Source of the DNA: Lathyrus oleraceus
Lineage: Eukaryota > Streptophyta > Magnoliopsida > Fabales > Fabaceae
NCBI RefSeq assembly: GCF_024323335.1
Contig: NC_066579.1
Coordinates: 127,928,854-127,992,853, forward strand
DNA: 64,000 bases
Direction of reading: 5' to 3'
Every line of letters begins with the position of its first letter. Position 1 is the first letter of the stretch. Under the pieces are notes generated by a model. The model made no database searches and had not been told where the DNA came from. It worked only from the letters and a program-made list of their open reading frames with translations. Shown in pieces: positions 10,637 to 21,472 of this stretch. A program made the translations under genes and the position numbers.

Positions 10637-10677
10637 TTTCTATCAACGTTGTATTTTGAAGCACGGAGTGAACCGGA

Positions 10678-10690
10678 GCTCCTGATACCA
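10678..10690 (-). other. copia-1 primer binding site
   Basis: The minus strand reads TGGTATCAGGAGC, close to the plant copia PBS TGGTATCAGAGC, which is complementary to initiator tRNA-Met, with one extra G. It lies 2 bp inside the LTR end (TAACA). Confidence 0.88.
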
Positions 10691-11937
10691 CTTGTTAGAC
10701 TATGGCACGGATCTAGAAGGGGGGGTTGAATAGATCCCAATTAAAAACTTGAGTCGGCGCTACCAATTTAAAAGAAAAATTGGTTTTAAAAATTGTTTTA
10801 GGTGCGGAAGCGGCCGAGGAAAATTTAGTCTAAAACGAACCGTTATTGGAAAACCGGATATGCGTTAAGCTAATGGATAAGTGATAAATTGAGATACAAG
10901 TCACTACACTAATTGCACAATCAATGATATAATTCACTTACTAGCAAGCCTAGTTCCAATGAATCAAAACACCGAATTAAACTGATGCAAACTTAAGACA
11001 ACTTTGGCTTAAGCAAATTTACAAACACTTGGTGTGCATAAACACTCCAAGTGATATTTGAGTTGAGTAAGTAATTCAATTTATCCTAGTACAATATATT
11101 ATTGTACTTAGTATTCAAACAGCAGTTTTAATCTCTTACTCAACTTATATCAATGTTTGGTAAAAAATTGCTTAAACTAAAATCACTTAAATTTTAAGCT
11201 GAAAAACAGATTATGCAGAAAATTAAAGAAGACGCAGATTTGATGAGGCAGTTCCCCCGCCGTCCTCGCTTCGGGGTACGTCTGCCCTCAATTCTAAAAA
11301 TAGAATTGAGACGATTAATTAGATATCACCTGTGAAATTTAATCGTTTATACAAGGATTGCTAAGCATGTAAACAACAGAACTTCCAATGTGTTGAATGA
11401 TGCTTCCTATCCTTGCTCCTTGATTCAAGATGAATCAAGACCTTCGATCGTTGATGCTAGACCTCCGATTCCAGCCCCTTTGTTGAAGAATCTTCCGTTC
11501 TTCAAACCCTCGGCCCGGCTGATCTCAAACACAACGAGTCGAACCCGAATCCTTCAATTCAATGCCACCGAATCCGCTACTAGACTGATGAAGACTTCCC
11601 TCTTCTCAATCACCTTCGCTCGGCTGAATGTTGAAGAACGATTCGTCCAAAAACCCCCAAACACAAACCAGTATTGGAGGATAAAATCCTAATGATTTTA
11701 TTCAAGAAAGAACCTGCCAAGACTTCAACTCGAACCCGATTCTCCAATCGCAGCTACGAACCTTATCACCTTCAAACTATCACGAATCACATCAAAAGTT
11801 ATTGTGTGCAGTTGATGTATTGTGAACTGTTGAAGATGAAGATGATGAATCTTTGACACCTTTTTCACTCTTTCTTGTTTCCTTGAACACTTGAATACAA
11901 ATTGACAAATGTTGGTTAATAGAAGTGTTTTGACTTC

Positions 11938-11946
11938 TATATATAG
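11938..11946 (-). promoter_or_regulatory. putative TATA box of copia-1 LTR
   Basis: TATATATAG motif (minus CTATATATA), about 65 bp downstream of the CpG repeat cluster in transcription direction. The RNA start would be near 11905. Prediction from motif only. Confidence 0.55.
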
Positions 11947-12009
11947 TAACAGACAAAACCAAACAAACATAACAGAATTTTAAACAGTTGAAATAACTCA
12001 GAAAACTGA

Positions 12010-12290
12010 GTTGGCGCGCGAACGGTCGACCATAGGTCGGCGTGCGCTGACCCGTGGGGCATGCGCCGACACTTATGGTCGACTCAAACATTTCATGCGC
12101 TGACCCGTGGATAGCATCACTATGCCATGCGCTGACGTGTGGTCGACTCAAGGGGTTTATGCGCCGACCCGTGAGCTATGCGCCGACCCTATGGTCGACG
12201 CAAGCAGTATTGCGCTGACCATCCCCAGTTTGGGCTGAGCTTTGCGCTGACCCGTGAGCTTTGAGCTGACCCCTATGGTCGACTCAAAGC
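12010..12290 (-). repeat. CpG-rich repeat cluster in copia-1 U3
   Basis: About ten degenerate words of the type TGCGCTGACCCGTG or TGCGCCGACC alternate with four copies of TATGGTCGACTCA or similar, the core GTCGAC being a palindrome. It lies directly upstream of the TATA box. Confidence 0.75.
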
Positions 12291-12504
12291 TTTCAAATCT
12301 GCAAAAAAATTGTGATTTGTGATTTTCATGCATTTAGTCATGATCACACTTTGTCTACATGTTTTTAATGATTATAGTAGATTTAGAGGAACGTAGAAAA
12401 GGATATGGTGGGTAATGTGTTGCATTTGTTTGTAGACGTGCATGATGGTCTTTTGTCGTCATCGAAACTTGATATCGTATGTTGTATGACACTTTGTCTT
12501 TACA

Positions 12505-13185
12505 AGGTATACCCTCTGACATGTCGCCCTCAGAGTGGTGTTTGGTGTTATTTTCGACGTTGCCAGCGGAATTATCACGAGAGATTGGAGATCGGGGTTC
12601 AAACAGAGAAAAGAAGATGTTGAGGCATTTTCTGGAGACGGGGTTCAAATGGAGAAAGGGAGATGTTGCGGCATTTTCTGGAGAACGGGGTTCATATTGG
12701 CGATCGCAAGTAATCGTCAGGAGACTGGGGTTCAAACTGGAGAATGGGGTTCATTATTTTGGCAAACAGGAGAGTGGGGTTCAAATGCGGTGATGCGAGG
12801 ATCATTTGCGCAAGAGAAAATTTTGGGGTTCAAGAAAATGGAAAAAATAGAGAAAATTTCGGGGTTCAAGAAAAGCAAAAAAGAAGAGAGGATAATAATC
12901 CCGAGCGGATGTGGTATTTAGACCATGGGTTGTCCCTGCGTTACCACTTATTTTGGTATCCAGGTCGATGTTTCTGTTTCGGTATTCAGGCCGACTTTTT
13001 CCGTACCAGACGGATTTTTCTTCAAGATTGTTTCTTTGCCGATTCTGACAAGCATTGTTAATTATTTTCCCATCAGAGTGCAAATTGTTCGTCTGTTCTT
13101 GGTATTCAATCACTCTTCCTCCTGATCATCTGAAAGCCGAGGCTATTCATGTCGACAGGTTCACAGTGGATTGAATAGGGGCAGC
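12505..13185 (+). mobile_element. 3' internal end of an upstream Ogre unit, including PPT
   Basis: This block is nearly identical (about 4 substitutions by eye) to 31069-31749, the end of the internal region of the complete Ogre, at the same 18564-bp offset that relates the two LTRs. It includes eight GGGGTTCA-type repeats and ends in the PPT AGGGGCAGC (13177-13185) directly before the LTR. A 5' LTR of a single insertion would be preceded by target DNA, so this is the tail of another Ogre unit sharing the LTR at 13186-18182. The rest of it should lie left of the window, beyond copia-1. Confidence 0.85.
13177..13185 (+). other. Ogre polypurine tract, upstream unit
   Basis: AGGGGCAGC immediately 5' of the LTR start TGTAACACC, identical to 31741-31749. 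In LTR elements it primes plus-strand DNA. Confidence 0.75.
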
Positions 13186-16100
13186 TGTAACACCTCAAAA
13201 TTTGCCCTCCTCTCTTGGGACTAGCTTAACATATTGCATATCATTTTTAGATCATTAGGCATTGCATATTGCATATCATGTGGTTACATTGTGCAAGTCA
13301 TCCTCTTAAGTCTTGATCAGGAGATGAAGAGGTCATGTGCAAGCTAGGGTTTCATTGGACTGGTCATCAATCATCTGAGGATATGGTGATTCAAATTAGG
13401 GTTTCATGATTCTTAAGGGGGATTGATCTAGATCTTGGTTGAAGTGGTACATCATCATCATCATGGTTCTGATATCAGCCAAGAGGTTCAAGTGTTTGAT
13501 CAGGATACCTTGAGATTAGGGTTTTGACCACTGGTCAACCCTAATCAGTTGCATTGGGCCAATCAGGGCATAGCAAGGAGATGGGGTCTATGATGGATAT
13601 GGGGATCATCATGTGATTATATGGAGCTTATTGAGTCTAGGGGTTCATCCTTGAGCCATTTCATCAGAGGATTGGGGCTCAGATTGATCAATGCATTGCC
13701 AAATTCATCTATCAGTTGAAAAAGTCAACTGTGGTCAACTGTGCTTGATTTTATGGATTTGGAGGTGGGAGAGAGTTGGATACACTTCATTCATGTTGGA
13801 ACAAGTGTTATTTGACATTGCAAAGCTCAAGAATGGAGAAAATAAATTCAGAACAAAAATTGCCAAAAATAGAAAGTGACTTGTAATGGAAGTTTCCAAA
13901 AATGGAAAGTTTTTGACCTCAAATTTACATGTCCAAGGAAGCTCCAAATGAAAATTTGTTCAACATGAAAGTTGTAGATCTTGGTCTCACCTTTCCAAAA
14001 AGTCCAAGAACTTGAAATTCCCATGTATGGTTGGCAAGTTATGGTCCATTCAATTTCAAAAAAGGCCTATAATCAGAGGGGCATAACTTTCACAGGGAGT
14101 GTCCAAATTGGATGATCTTTTTATGAGCAAACTCCATTTAACATGTACTTTCATGGTGCATAATCAAAATTCATCAAAAATGGTCAATGCAAAAGGTCAA
14201 TTTTCAAGTGCACTAATTAAAATCCAAGGGCAAAATGGTCCAACTTGAGAAATACTTGGAATTTTGGAATGGGAGTTTTTGCAATACATCACAAATGCAA
14301 ATTAGAAGTGGTTTGAACTGTCATGAGTTTTCAAGATGCAATATTTGGCTAGGCTACTTTTGAACTTGCACTTAAAATGCAATTTTGGCATAGCATAGTG
14401 GAAATGAATTGTACAAGGCCAATCAACATGAGACCAAAGCCAACACATTCCAAATGATAATTAGAAGGAGTCTGAGCTGTCACATAGCTGTCATGTGCCC
14501 TAATGTGAAAAGTCATTTTTGCCCTTACACTTGAAAAATGGCATTATGCTAATTTCACTCATTTGTGCTAATTTGAGATTAACAAAGTGATTAAGCATGA
14601 GTATTTAAGCCTAATTGTAACAGAATGCAAATCACAATTGCAATTTTCAAGATCCATAACTAACTTTCCCTCCAAAAGTGCAAAAACTCTTCAATCTTCA
14701 TCAAACTTCTCTTGATCCAAACTTCTTCAATTCTCAATCATTTTGCGAAATTCCTTTTGCTTCATCTTCCATAGATCCTTAGCTTCAACTGTTTTGGTGA
14801 TTTGGAGCAAGAAAGCATTGGATTCGTGACTGTTCACATCATGCTCAACAATGGAGTTTGGAGATTTCTCACATCTGGATCGTGCTTGAGCTGAAATACA
14901 AGTTCCAATCAACTTCCTAAAGCTTCATCTTCATCTGTTTTTGGTAATTGCGTGCAAGAACTCAAAGAACAACCACTGTCTTCACCTACAAGGTTAATTT
15001 TCGAATCTCTTCATTTCTTAAACTATGCTAGGGCTTTTGTAGAGCTTGCAACGTAGATGAACGTGATGTAATTGGTTTTTGATTTGGTGAACTATTGAAT
15101 GTGTAATCATGATTTGAAGTTTGATATGCATTTCTTTTTTGGATCGATCCCGTGGCTGTGTTGAGAATTAGATTAAATAGATTACATATTCATGATCCTT
15201 GTGTTCATACGGTTCCAATGGTTATAATTTTGTTGATTTTGGTTGCGATTCATGGATTTTGATTTTCTGGAAATTATTTGTGAAGAAGACGATGAATATG
15301 TGCTGTTTGATCCATAAAATGCCTTGCCTCATTTGAATAAACTGTTTGCCGCGCCTGCTATCCAATCATAACGCGCCAAAGCTTCTTTTCGAAGCGACGT
15401 CGTTTTGGCTGATGTGTTAAAAATTGCAAAAATGCCACTGCTTCAGTTAAATTAATATTTATTTCATTCCTTTTTCTTTTGATTATTTCTTTTTGTTATG
15501 TGAACTTAAAAAATTGATAACTCACTCAAAACTCATCCAATTTTTGTGAGATTTTTTGTACCATGCTCATGATAATGTGTAGAATTTTATGATGATTTTT
15601 GTGAAATTTTTGCACGTGTGGAACATTAAATGGCCTATTGATTTTGTTCATGTGTACATTTTTACATGTTTCACCATATCCTTCATGAAATGCTCATACT
15701 TCCAAAGAAATGAATGAAAATTTTTGTGCTTATTCTGGACAAGTTGATGGTGATTTCCATGTAAAGTTTATGATTTTTGGATACTTGGTGATGGAGATAT
15801 GATTTTTTAAATAGAGGTGTGACAATTTGTGTCACACCAAGTTAGGTCAACTTTCTGATTTTATTTGCATGACCTAGGATTGTTGAATTGCTCCAATTTT
15901 TTGCATGAATGATCATTGATATGTCAAGATAACATGTGATTTTTTCTGGAATTTTTGGATGTCATTTTCTAATTGATTGATAGTTTTCTTCTCTGTGTGC
16001 TCATTTGGTAACCTTGTGTGACACATGTTGGCATTTTGTTTGTGAAATTCTCATATGATATTGGATGAAGATGAAATTTGACATGAGCATTCTAGACACA

Positions 16101-18182
16101 TTATAGGACATCATGGTTTTGATCCCATTCATTTCTAATATGTTGTCACTGTTTTATGATTTATTGAAGATGATGCTTGTTTGAATGTCTTGAATTGGCT
16201 TGTATAATTGTGTCTGGATTTCTTGATTTTCATTGACCTACTTTCTTTTGTCCAATTGAGCTGAAAATTGACATGCTATACATTGAATGTGTCCTGTTTA
16301 GGTGTGAATTTTTGTGGAATTAATTGAATTGTTTTGATATGGATTTGAGTGAGATAGTTCTGTTTGGTTAATTGAAGTTGCAAATTACATGATTGATGTT
16401 AAATTGTGCATGAAATGATAATGGTGATGGATATGAGCATGGGACCAATTGCATTTGCTTTTAATTTGTTGGAATGTGATTTTGGTTGGTTTGCACTTGC
16501 TGTTTAGGATTTTTTATCCCCTTTGGACCCTAGGCTTGGCCTAGTGGTCTAGTTTCTCACATTTGGTTTGGATTTTCAGGATGAAAGGCACAATGCTTAA
16601 GGAGATTGCTTCAAGGCAATTTGAATTGAGTTTGGTTGATGTTTATGAACTAACTTGACTTTGTGTTGTAGGGATTAAAGCTTGAGCTTGGGATTATAGC
16701 TTGCACTTATGTGCATTAACTTGTGTTGTCTGTATAGATTGACTTTTGCTGTTTATTGTTGGTTTGTCTGAGTACTGATGATACTTGATTGATTTCAGGT
16801 ACATTTAGTCGCTTACAGTTCTTTAAGAACTTGCTTGCTGCTGCTTGGTTTTTAAACCAATTGAGGTAGGACTTATATTCTTCATGTAGTCTGGAAGACC
16901 TGGCCTGTTACTTGGCCAGGCAACTGTCTGAAGTCCTCCTTAAGAGGCGATGTTTGTGGTTGTTTACATTTGTGCCCAAGCAGGTAAAGACCTCTATGAG
17001 GCAATTGGTGGATCAAAGGGATATGCAATCTATCCCCCACTATTCTGTTGAGTCGTCCCTCTGCTCACACGGCTGTGTGTTGATGCATTGGGACACAAAC
17101 CCAAGATCTTGTACTTTGTACAGTTGTGTCAGAGTCTTGAGCCTAGAAGGGTCCCTCCATTCTGGACCCACGCTCCTTTGTCTGAAGCTCTCCCTGGTCA
17201 GGGATAAGAGCTGTGAAGTCTAATCTTCACTCACCTTTCATCTGCTTCACCTTAGCCTCGCAATGGCAAGGTTAAGAGCGAACACTACCCATGTACAGAT
17301 GACTTTCTTCGGCAGTCAAACCCATTGTTTGAGCCTCACTTGACTGGTTATAGTGTGTGCTTTGTGAATATTTGTTTGCTTTGTTTGCTTGTATGCTTGT
17401 ATGCTTGCTTTCTTCCTGGATAGGATTAGCTTGCAGTTGTGCAAGTAGGTAGAAACCACAACATAGGGCAATGATGCATGATAACACTAGGCTCGAGTAC
17501 AGCTCCCTGGTAGTGTGTCTTCCCTTGGTTTCTGGCTAGAATTTCTTTCCCTTTCAGGGGAACTACATCGCCCTGATCCTCGTTCCAGACGAGGTATGTA
17601 GGCAGGAGACCGTGCGAGGTCTCTCCGGGCACTTTTTTTTCTTTTTTGTGTGTGTTTGCTTGTTATCTTCTTGTGTGTCAGGATATGGACGTAAGCCCAG
17701 CGATTGGCTGTACGTATCCTGATTGTGTTCGTTTGGTTCGGAAGCTGACGTAATTCCATCGAGTGGTTGTCGGGTTCCAGGTTTGCCTGTGGGTGTGTGT
17801 GTCTTGTTTGGCGTGCCTGAGCCGAACTACAGCAGCTCTGATTCTCGTTCCAGACGAGATATGTAGGCATAGGATGCGATGTCCTATTGAGCTCCCTTCT
17901 CTTAACCCCACCTGCGTTCCCTGTGTGTGTGTGTGTGTGATGTTTAGCAACCTTTTATTTCTTAGAACGTGGATCCCGTCGAGTACGACGGACGTGAGGG
18001 GTGCTAATACCTTCCCCTTGCGTAACCGACTCCCTTACCCTTTCTCTTTGGTCGCGAGACCATGCTTTTTCCAGGTTTCTCTGAGCGTTTCCTTTCCCTA
18101 TTTTGGGATAAATAACGCGCAGTGGCGGCTCTGTGTTGTGTTTTTGGTTTTAGCCCGCCGGTTGTTTTTCGCGGATGCGACA
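13186..18182 (+). repeat. Ogre LTR 1 (shared LTR, 4997 bp)
   Basis: Begins TGTAACACCTC after the PPT and ends GCGACA, two bases before the PBS. It matches 31750-36750. A TATTTAAG box lies at 14602-14609, so most of the LTR downstream of about 14635 would be transcribed. Near the end are several direct repeats around ACGAGRTATGTAGGCA (17591 and 17857) and a (GT)n run at 17921-17938. No credible protein gene is inside. It serves both as 3' LTR of the upstream unit and as 5' LTR of the complete one. Confidence 0.92.
14602..14609 (+). promoter_or_regulatory. putative TATA box of Ogre LTR 1
   Basis: TATTTAAG in an AT-rich context, followed by a leader rich in CTTCATC and CTTCAATC words (14690-14780) typical of plant 5' UTRs. 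The same box is at 33166-33173 in LTR 2. Motif evidence only. Confidence 0.4.
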
Positions 18183-18184
18183 GC

Positions 18185-18202
18185 TGGCGACTCTGCTGGG
18201 GA
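18185..18202 (+). other. Ogre primer binding site
   Basis: TGGCGACTCTGCTGGGGA, two bases after the LTR. The same 18 bases occur as PBS of the minus-strand Ogre/Tat element (42636-42653). Published Ogre elements are described as primed by tRNA-Arg; I could not align a tRNA here. Confidence 0.85.
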
Positions 18203-19235
18203 GTCATGATAGATGTTGACCTGTGCTGGTCCATCTTCCCTAAGCGAGTCTCTCCTAGCGTTCTAGGATAGTTTAGGTTGCTTGTGTTGCTTTATTTATG
18301 GCATTTATTATTCTAACCTGTGTATATATTTGCATAAATATTTGCATGCATCATACTATCATGTTGCCGTCCTCTGTGCAGGTGTTTCCTCTGTTTTGGG
18401 GTGGGTGTTCTGAGTGGGGCTAAAACCCAGGCCCGAGTGTACACCTAGGATTAGTGTGGTCTCATGTTGCCTCCTTCATGTTAGGTCAACATGTGCCTGG
18501 CAACGTGATGTACCACAAGCCGGACGAGGTTCATTTGATAGTGCTTGCCTCTGTGGAGTATCCACTTTGGTTGAGTTACTTCATTTGAGCTGTTGACTCT
18601 GGTGACCGATCATTTCCCGGATCTTTGGTTTAGACGATCTCAGGAGAGCTACAGTGGCACACCCGAAAGGGCAAACCCATTGAGTATCTTTGCCCGATTG
18701 TCGAGACTATTATCCGCCTTAGGGTGACCTGATTAGAATTTACCTGTGAGGGGAGGGTGATTCTTTCAGATGCATGTTCAGATGGTGACTTTGATGGTGA
18801 CTAATGGTTCAGTTGATCAGAGTCCTATTTATAAGTCGGATTTATGGTCATTTATTGCCGAGACGCCGGAGTGCTGTCCGTGTTATTTATCAGTGGGGAT
18901 CCGTTTATTTCGGGATTCCCCGGGCCGATTCAGAGATGGTTATGGGTATCTGTTCGGAGATTGTTGATGATGATGATGATGTATCTGTCTTCCGTTTATT
19001 TCGGAACCCTTGAGTTGGATTTGTGGTTACATATTCCCTCAGATGGTTGTGATCAGTTCAGAGATCCGGGCCGTGGTTCAGAGCAACAGATGATCAGACG
19101 GCTTGGAGGATGGCAATGCATTGCATTCATTCATCAGCATCATTACATTTTGCATTTACCTGCATCTAATACATGTTTACCCATATGCAGGGACATTTTG
19201 GATCGAGATTCTGGTTGAGAGATTTCTGCTCAGAG
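18203..19235 (+). other. Ogre 5' untranslated leader
   Basis: About 1 kb without a credible gene. It holds short internal duplications (TCAGTTGATCAG-type and GTTTATTTCGG words, 18800-19010) and a small GAT run near 18966. An ATGCAG acceptor-like site sits near 19192, so a leader intron is possible but unproved. Confidence 0.6.
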
Positions 19236-20957
19236 ATGAGGACCGGTTTGAAGCCTGATGTTATTTATAGTTTCCTTGATCCAGAGATTGGTGTGCTGAA
19301 GGAGATGATAGCATTGATTACACCCGACCATGTGGGGATGTTTAGAGAGTCATACGGTAGTATCCTGAAGATGGTTTTCAGACTCACTGACAGTGACAGG
19401 AGCGCCATTCATACACTTCTCCAGTTTTATGACCCGAGGCTGAGATGCTTTGTATTTCCAGATTATTTGTTGGGGCCTCTGATGGAGGATTATGCCAGCA
19501 TTCTGGGTATGCAGATCCGTGATCAGATTCCTTTCCATGTTACTAGGGTGGAGCCTGATGTCCTTGGGATTTCCCGTGCTCTTTATTTGAGTCCGGAAAT
19601 GATCAAGGAGGGTTTGAAGGAAAAGGGGAAATTACCTGGATTTCATTTGAGTTTCTTGGAAGCTAATGCCAAGGAGCATGCCGCTATGGGTAATTGGAAG
19701 ACGGTTTGCGCTCTAGTTGCTGTGAGCATTTATGGGATTATTCTGTTTCCTAATCAGAAGAACTTTGTGGACCATAATGCTATCAGATTGTTCATACAGA
19801 GGAACCCTATTCCTACTCTGATTGGAGATGTCTATTACTCGGTTCATAACAGAAACGAGAAGCGGCGCGGTGGTTTGATCCGGTGCTGTGCTCAGTTGCT
19901 GTTCAGGTGGTTTATGGGGTATTTGCCTTCTAGAGGTGCTTTTGCTCATCTTGATCCTTCGGTCAAGTGGTCCTTCAGATTGATGGGTTTGCGGGCTGAT
20001 GATATAGCATGGACTCATAATGGTATGGCTGGCCGTGATTTTATATACAGTTGTGGGAGTCTTCCCAATGTGCCTCTTGCAGGAGTTCAGGGTTGCATCA
20101 ATTACAACCCGGTGCTTCTCAGGAGACAGTTGGGGTTTGCTGTAGAGGGTCCTCCTCTTGGACGAGAGATCCAGGAGTCCTTTTACTTTCCGATTGAGGG
20201 CAATCAGGCCAAGCTGAGGCAAGTATTGGATGAGTGGCGCGACATTCAGCGAAAGGGTAAGGTTCCTTATGGCAAGGTCAATAGCCGGTATTTTCCTCTA
20301 TTTGATGATTGGCTTCGGAAGAGGATCGAGATCACACATTTACCATTTCCGGGAGGTGATCCTGGGTGTCCTATGATTGAGGGTCCAAGTTCTTCTGTCA
20401 GTATGGAAGAATTCCTCGAGATGAAGAGAGCCAGAGATCAGCTGCTTGCAGAGAAAGCGGAATTGGAGATGACTGTTGCTCGGTTTCATATAGCTAACCA
20501 GGAGATCAAAGTGAAGATGGAAGATCAAGACAAGCGACATGCCTTGGAAGCACATCGCTTTGAGATGGATACTGCCTACTATGGGAAGGTCAGTCAAGCC
20601 TTAGCTTCATCTACCAGAGAGCACGACATCACTAAGGAGAAACTAGCCAGAGCTTCAAAAGTCATTGAAGATGAGAAGCGGAGGCAGGTTCTCGTGAGGG
20701 ATCAGAGGGACGACAGAGTCCGAGTTCTCGTCGCTGAGTGGGAAGCCAAGCTGAAGGTTAAGGAGACAGAAAGCATGAAGATCATCGCCGAGAGAGATCA
20801 TTACATTGCTGAGAGAGATCATTACTTCAGGCAGATGAAGATTCATCAGAAGGAAGTGGGGAGATTACAGCAGGAGAATACAGAGCTCAGGTTCGCCGCA
20901 GAGTTCGCAAGGATGGAAGATGAGATAGGGCCATCTGTGGGACCCTCATCAGGCTAG
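19236..20957 (+). CDS. Ogre ORF1 protein, 573 aa
   Basis: The start MRTGLKPDVIYSF at 19236 is preferred over 19173 because the minus-strand relative (40628-41956) starts at the equivalent place. Residues 1-360 form a mostly alpha-helical domain (LLQFYDPRLRCFVFPDYLLG, then GIILFPN, then WFMGYLPSRGAF, then GVQGCINYNP) seen in plant mobile-domain-like proteins of Ogre elements. Residues 400-560 are a charged coiled coil with a short AERDHYI duplication. The ORF is intact. ORF1 is a defining accessory gene of Ogre; its role is unknown, and nuclear or RNP functions are speculation. Confidence 0.85.
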   Translation: MRTGLKPDVIYSFLDPEIGVLKEMIALITPDHVGMFRESYGSILKMVFRLTDSDRSAIHTLLQFYDPRLRCFVFPDYLLGPLMEDYASILGMQIRDQIPFHVTRVEPDVLGISRALYLSPEMIKEGLKEKGKLPGFHLSFLEANAKEHAAMGNWKTVCALVAVSIYGIILFPNQKNFVDHNAIRLFIQRNPIPTLIGDVYYSVHNRNEKRRGGLIRCCAQLLFRWFMGYLPSRGAFAHLDPSVKWSFRLMGLRADDIAWTHNGMAGRDFIYSCGSLPNVPLAGVQGCINYNPVLLRRQLGFAVEGPPLGREIQESFYFPIEGNQAKLRQVLDEWRDIQRKGKVPYGKVNSRYFPLFDDWLRKRIEITHLPFPGGDPGCPMIEGPSSSVSMEEFLEMKRARDQLLAEKAELEMTVARFHIANQEIKVKMEDQDKRHALEAHRFEMDTAYYGKVSQALASSTREHDITKEKLARASKVIEDEKRRQVLVRDQRDDRVRVLVAEWEAKLKVKETESMKIIAERDHYIAERDHYFRQMKIHQKEVGRLQQENTELRFAAEFARMEDEIGPSVGPSSG

Positions 20958-21472
20958 CTTTTTCATTTGTATTGGATTACCGTCAGGCTTGTTGACGGAA
21001 TTCATTTTGCTTGTATTTCTTTCCTGATTCTGGAGATTTGTATCTGATTTGATGTATGACTATGGCACTTATTGTGCACTTTGCTATGTGATGGTTATTT
21101 TTCATTCAGTGATTGATCTTCGAGCTTTATTTGCTTTACCGTATGCACTCACACAAGCACACACATGGTTGGGGGTATCATGCTAAATCACATATCTCCG
21201 ATCTGCACAATGGAATCAAATGCTGATTATCAAAATATTGATGCCGGATTATTATTTGTCTCGATGATGCCAGGATTAAGAGACAAAGTGTCCTTCATAT
21301 GGATAAACACTGCATCCATGCATTGATCATAATAACTTGTGTTTTATTTTGCAGGTTTCTGTTGCTAACGTGCTTGATTGTTTCAGGAATCATTGCTCGT
21401 GCTCGCAGAACTGTACCTTTGCACTCAACTCGTCCTCACAGATACTTCACCAGACGCAATACTCCTAGACTC
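20958..21472 (+). other. Ogre ORF1-gag spacer
   Basis: 515 bp. The gag frame is open upstream to 21299 and reads TRPHRYFTRRNTPRL just before the chosen start. Acceptor-like sites (TTTTGCAG near 21355, TTTCAG at 21387) leave open that gag begins by splicing within this spacer. No other feature seen. Confidence 0.5.

Larger units (their letters stand above)
1..12504 (-). mobile_element. Ty1-copia LTR retrotransposon copia-1, interrupted by a hAT element, 3' end beyond window
   Basis: Read on the minus strand the order is LTR (10693-12504), PBS (10678-10690), gag (8882-10636), protease, GAG-pre-integrase, integrase and reverse transcriptase, which is the Ty1-copia order. Removing the hAT at 2039-8795 plus one target copy restores continuity. 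RNase H and the 3' LTR lie left of position 1. The long gag with two zinc knuckles and the 1.8-kb LTR suggest the SIRE/Maximus lineage, but this is inference. At least two frame disruptions (gag/protease boundary, and 1021-1026) and the hAT make this copy non-autonomous. Its right edge coincides with the point where Ogre homology begins, so it seems to have inserted into an Ogre. Confidence 0.88.
10693..12504 (-). repeat. copia-1 5' LTR (1812 bp)
   Basis: On the plus strand it starts TGTTAGAC, next to the PBS, and is assigned to end at TACA (12504), giving TGTA...AACA on the coding strand. The partner LTR is outside the window, so the outer edge is inferred: Ogre homology (matching 31069 onward) begins at 12505. 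A CA at 12360 is a weaker alternative. The LTR contains a TATATATAG box (11938-11946) and a repeat cluster of TGCGCYGACC and GGTCGACTCA words (12010-12290). No long ORF is credible inside it. Confidence 0.75.

Noticed and set aside
12355..12735. Minus-strand ORF of 126 codons with a near copy at 30916-31299, looking like a conserved repeat protein
   Set aside because: The peptide is the antisense of the GGGGTTCA repeat block in the Ogre 3' UTR; conservation comes from the tandem duplication, and the two ORFs diverge completely outside it.
12505..13185. Treating this block as part of the Ogre LTR (which would then be 5.7 kb)
   Set aside because: The PPT and the TGTAACACC start lie at its right end, and the paired LTR has the same structure with internal sequence before it, so it is internal region of another unit.
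17763..18209. 148-codon plus-strand ORF (similar one at 36487-36774)
   Set aside because: It lies in the Ogre LTR across a (GT)n run that changes length and frame between the two LTRs; no domain is visible.
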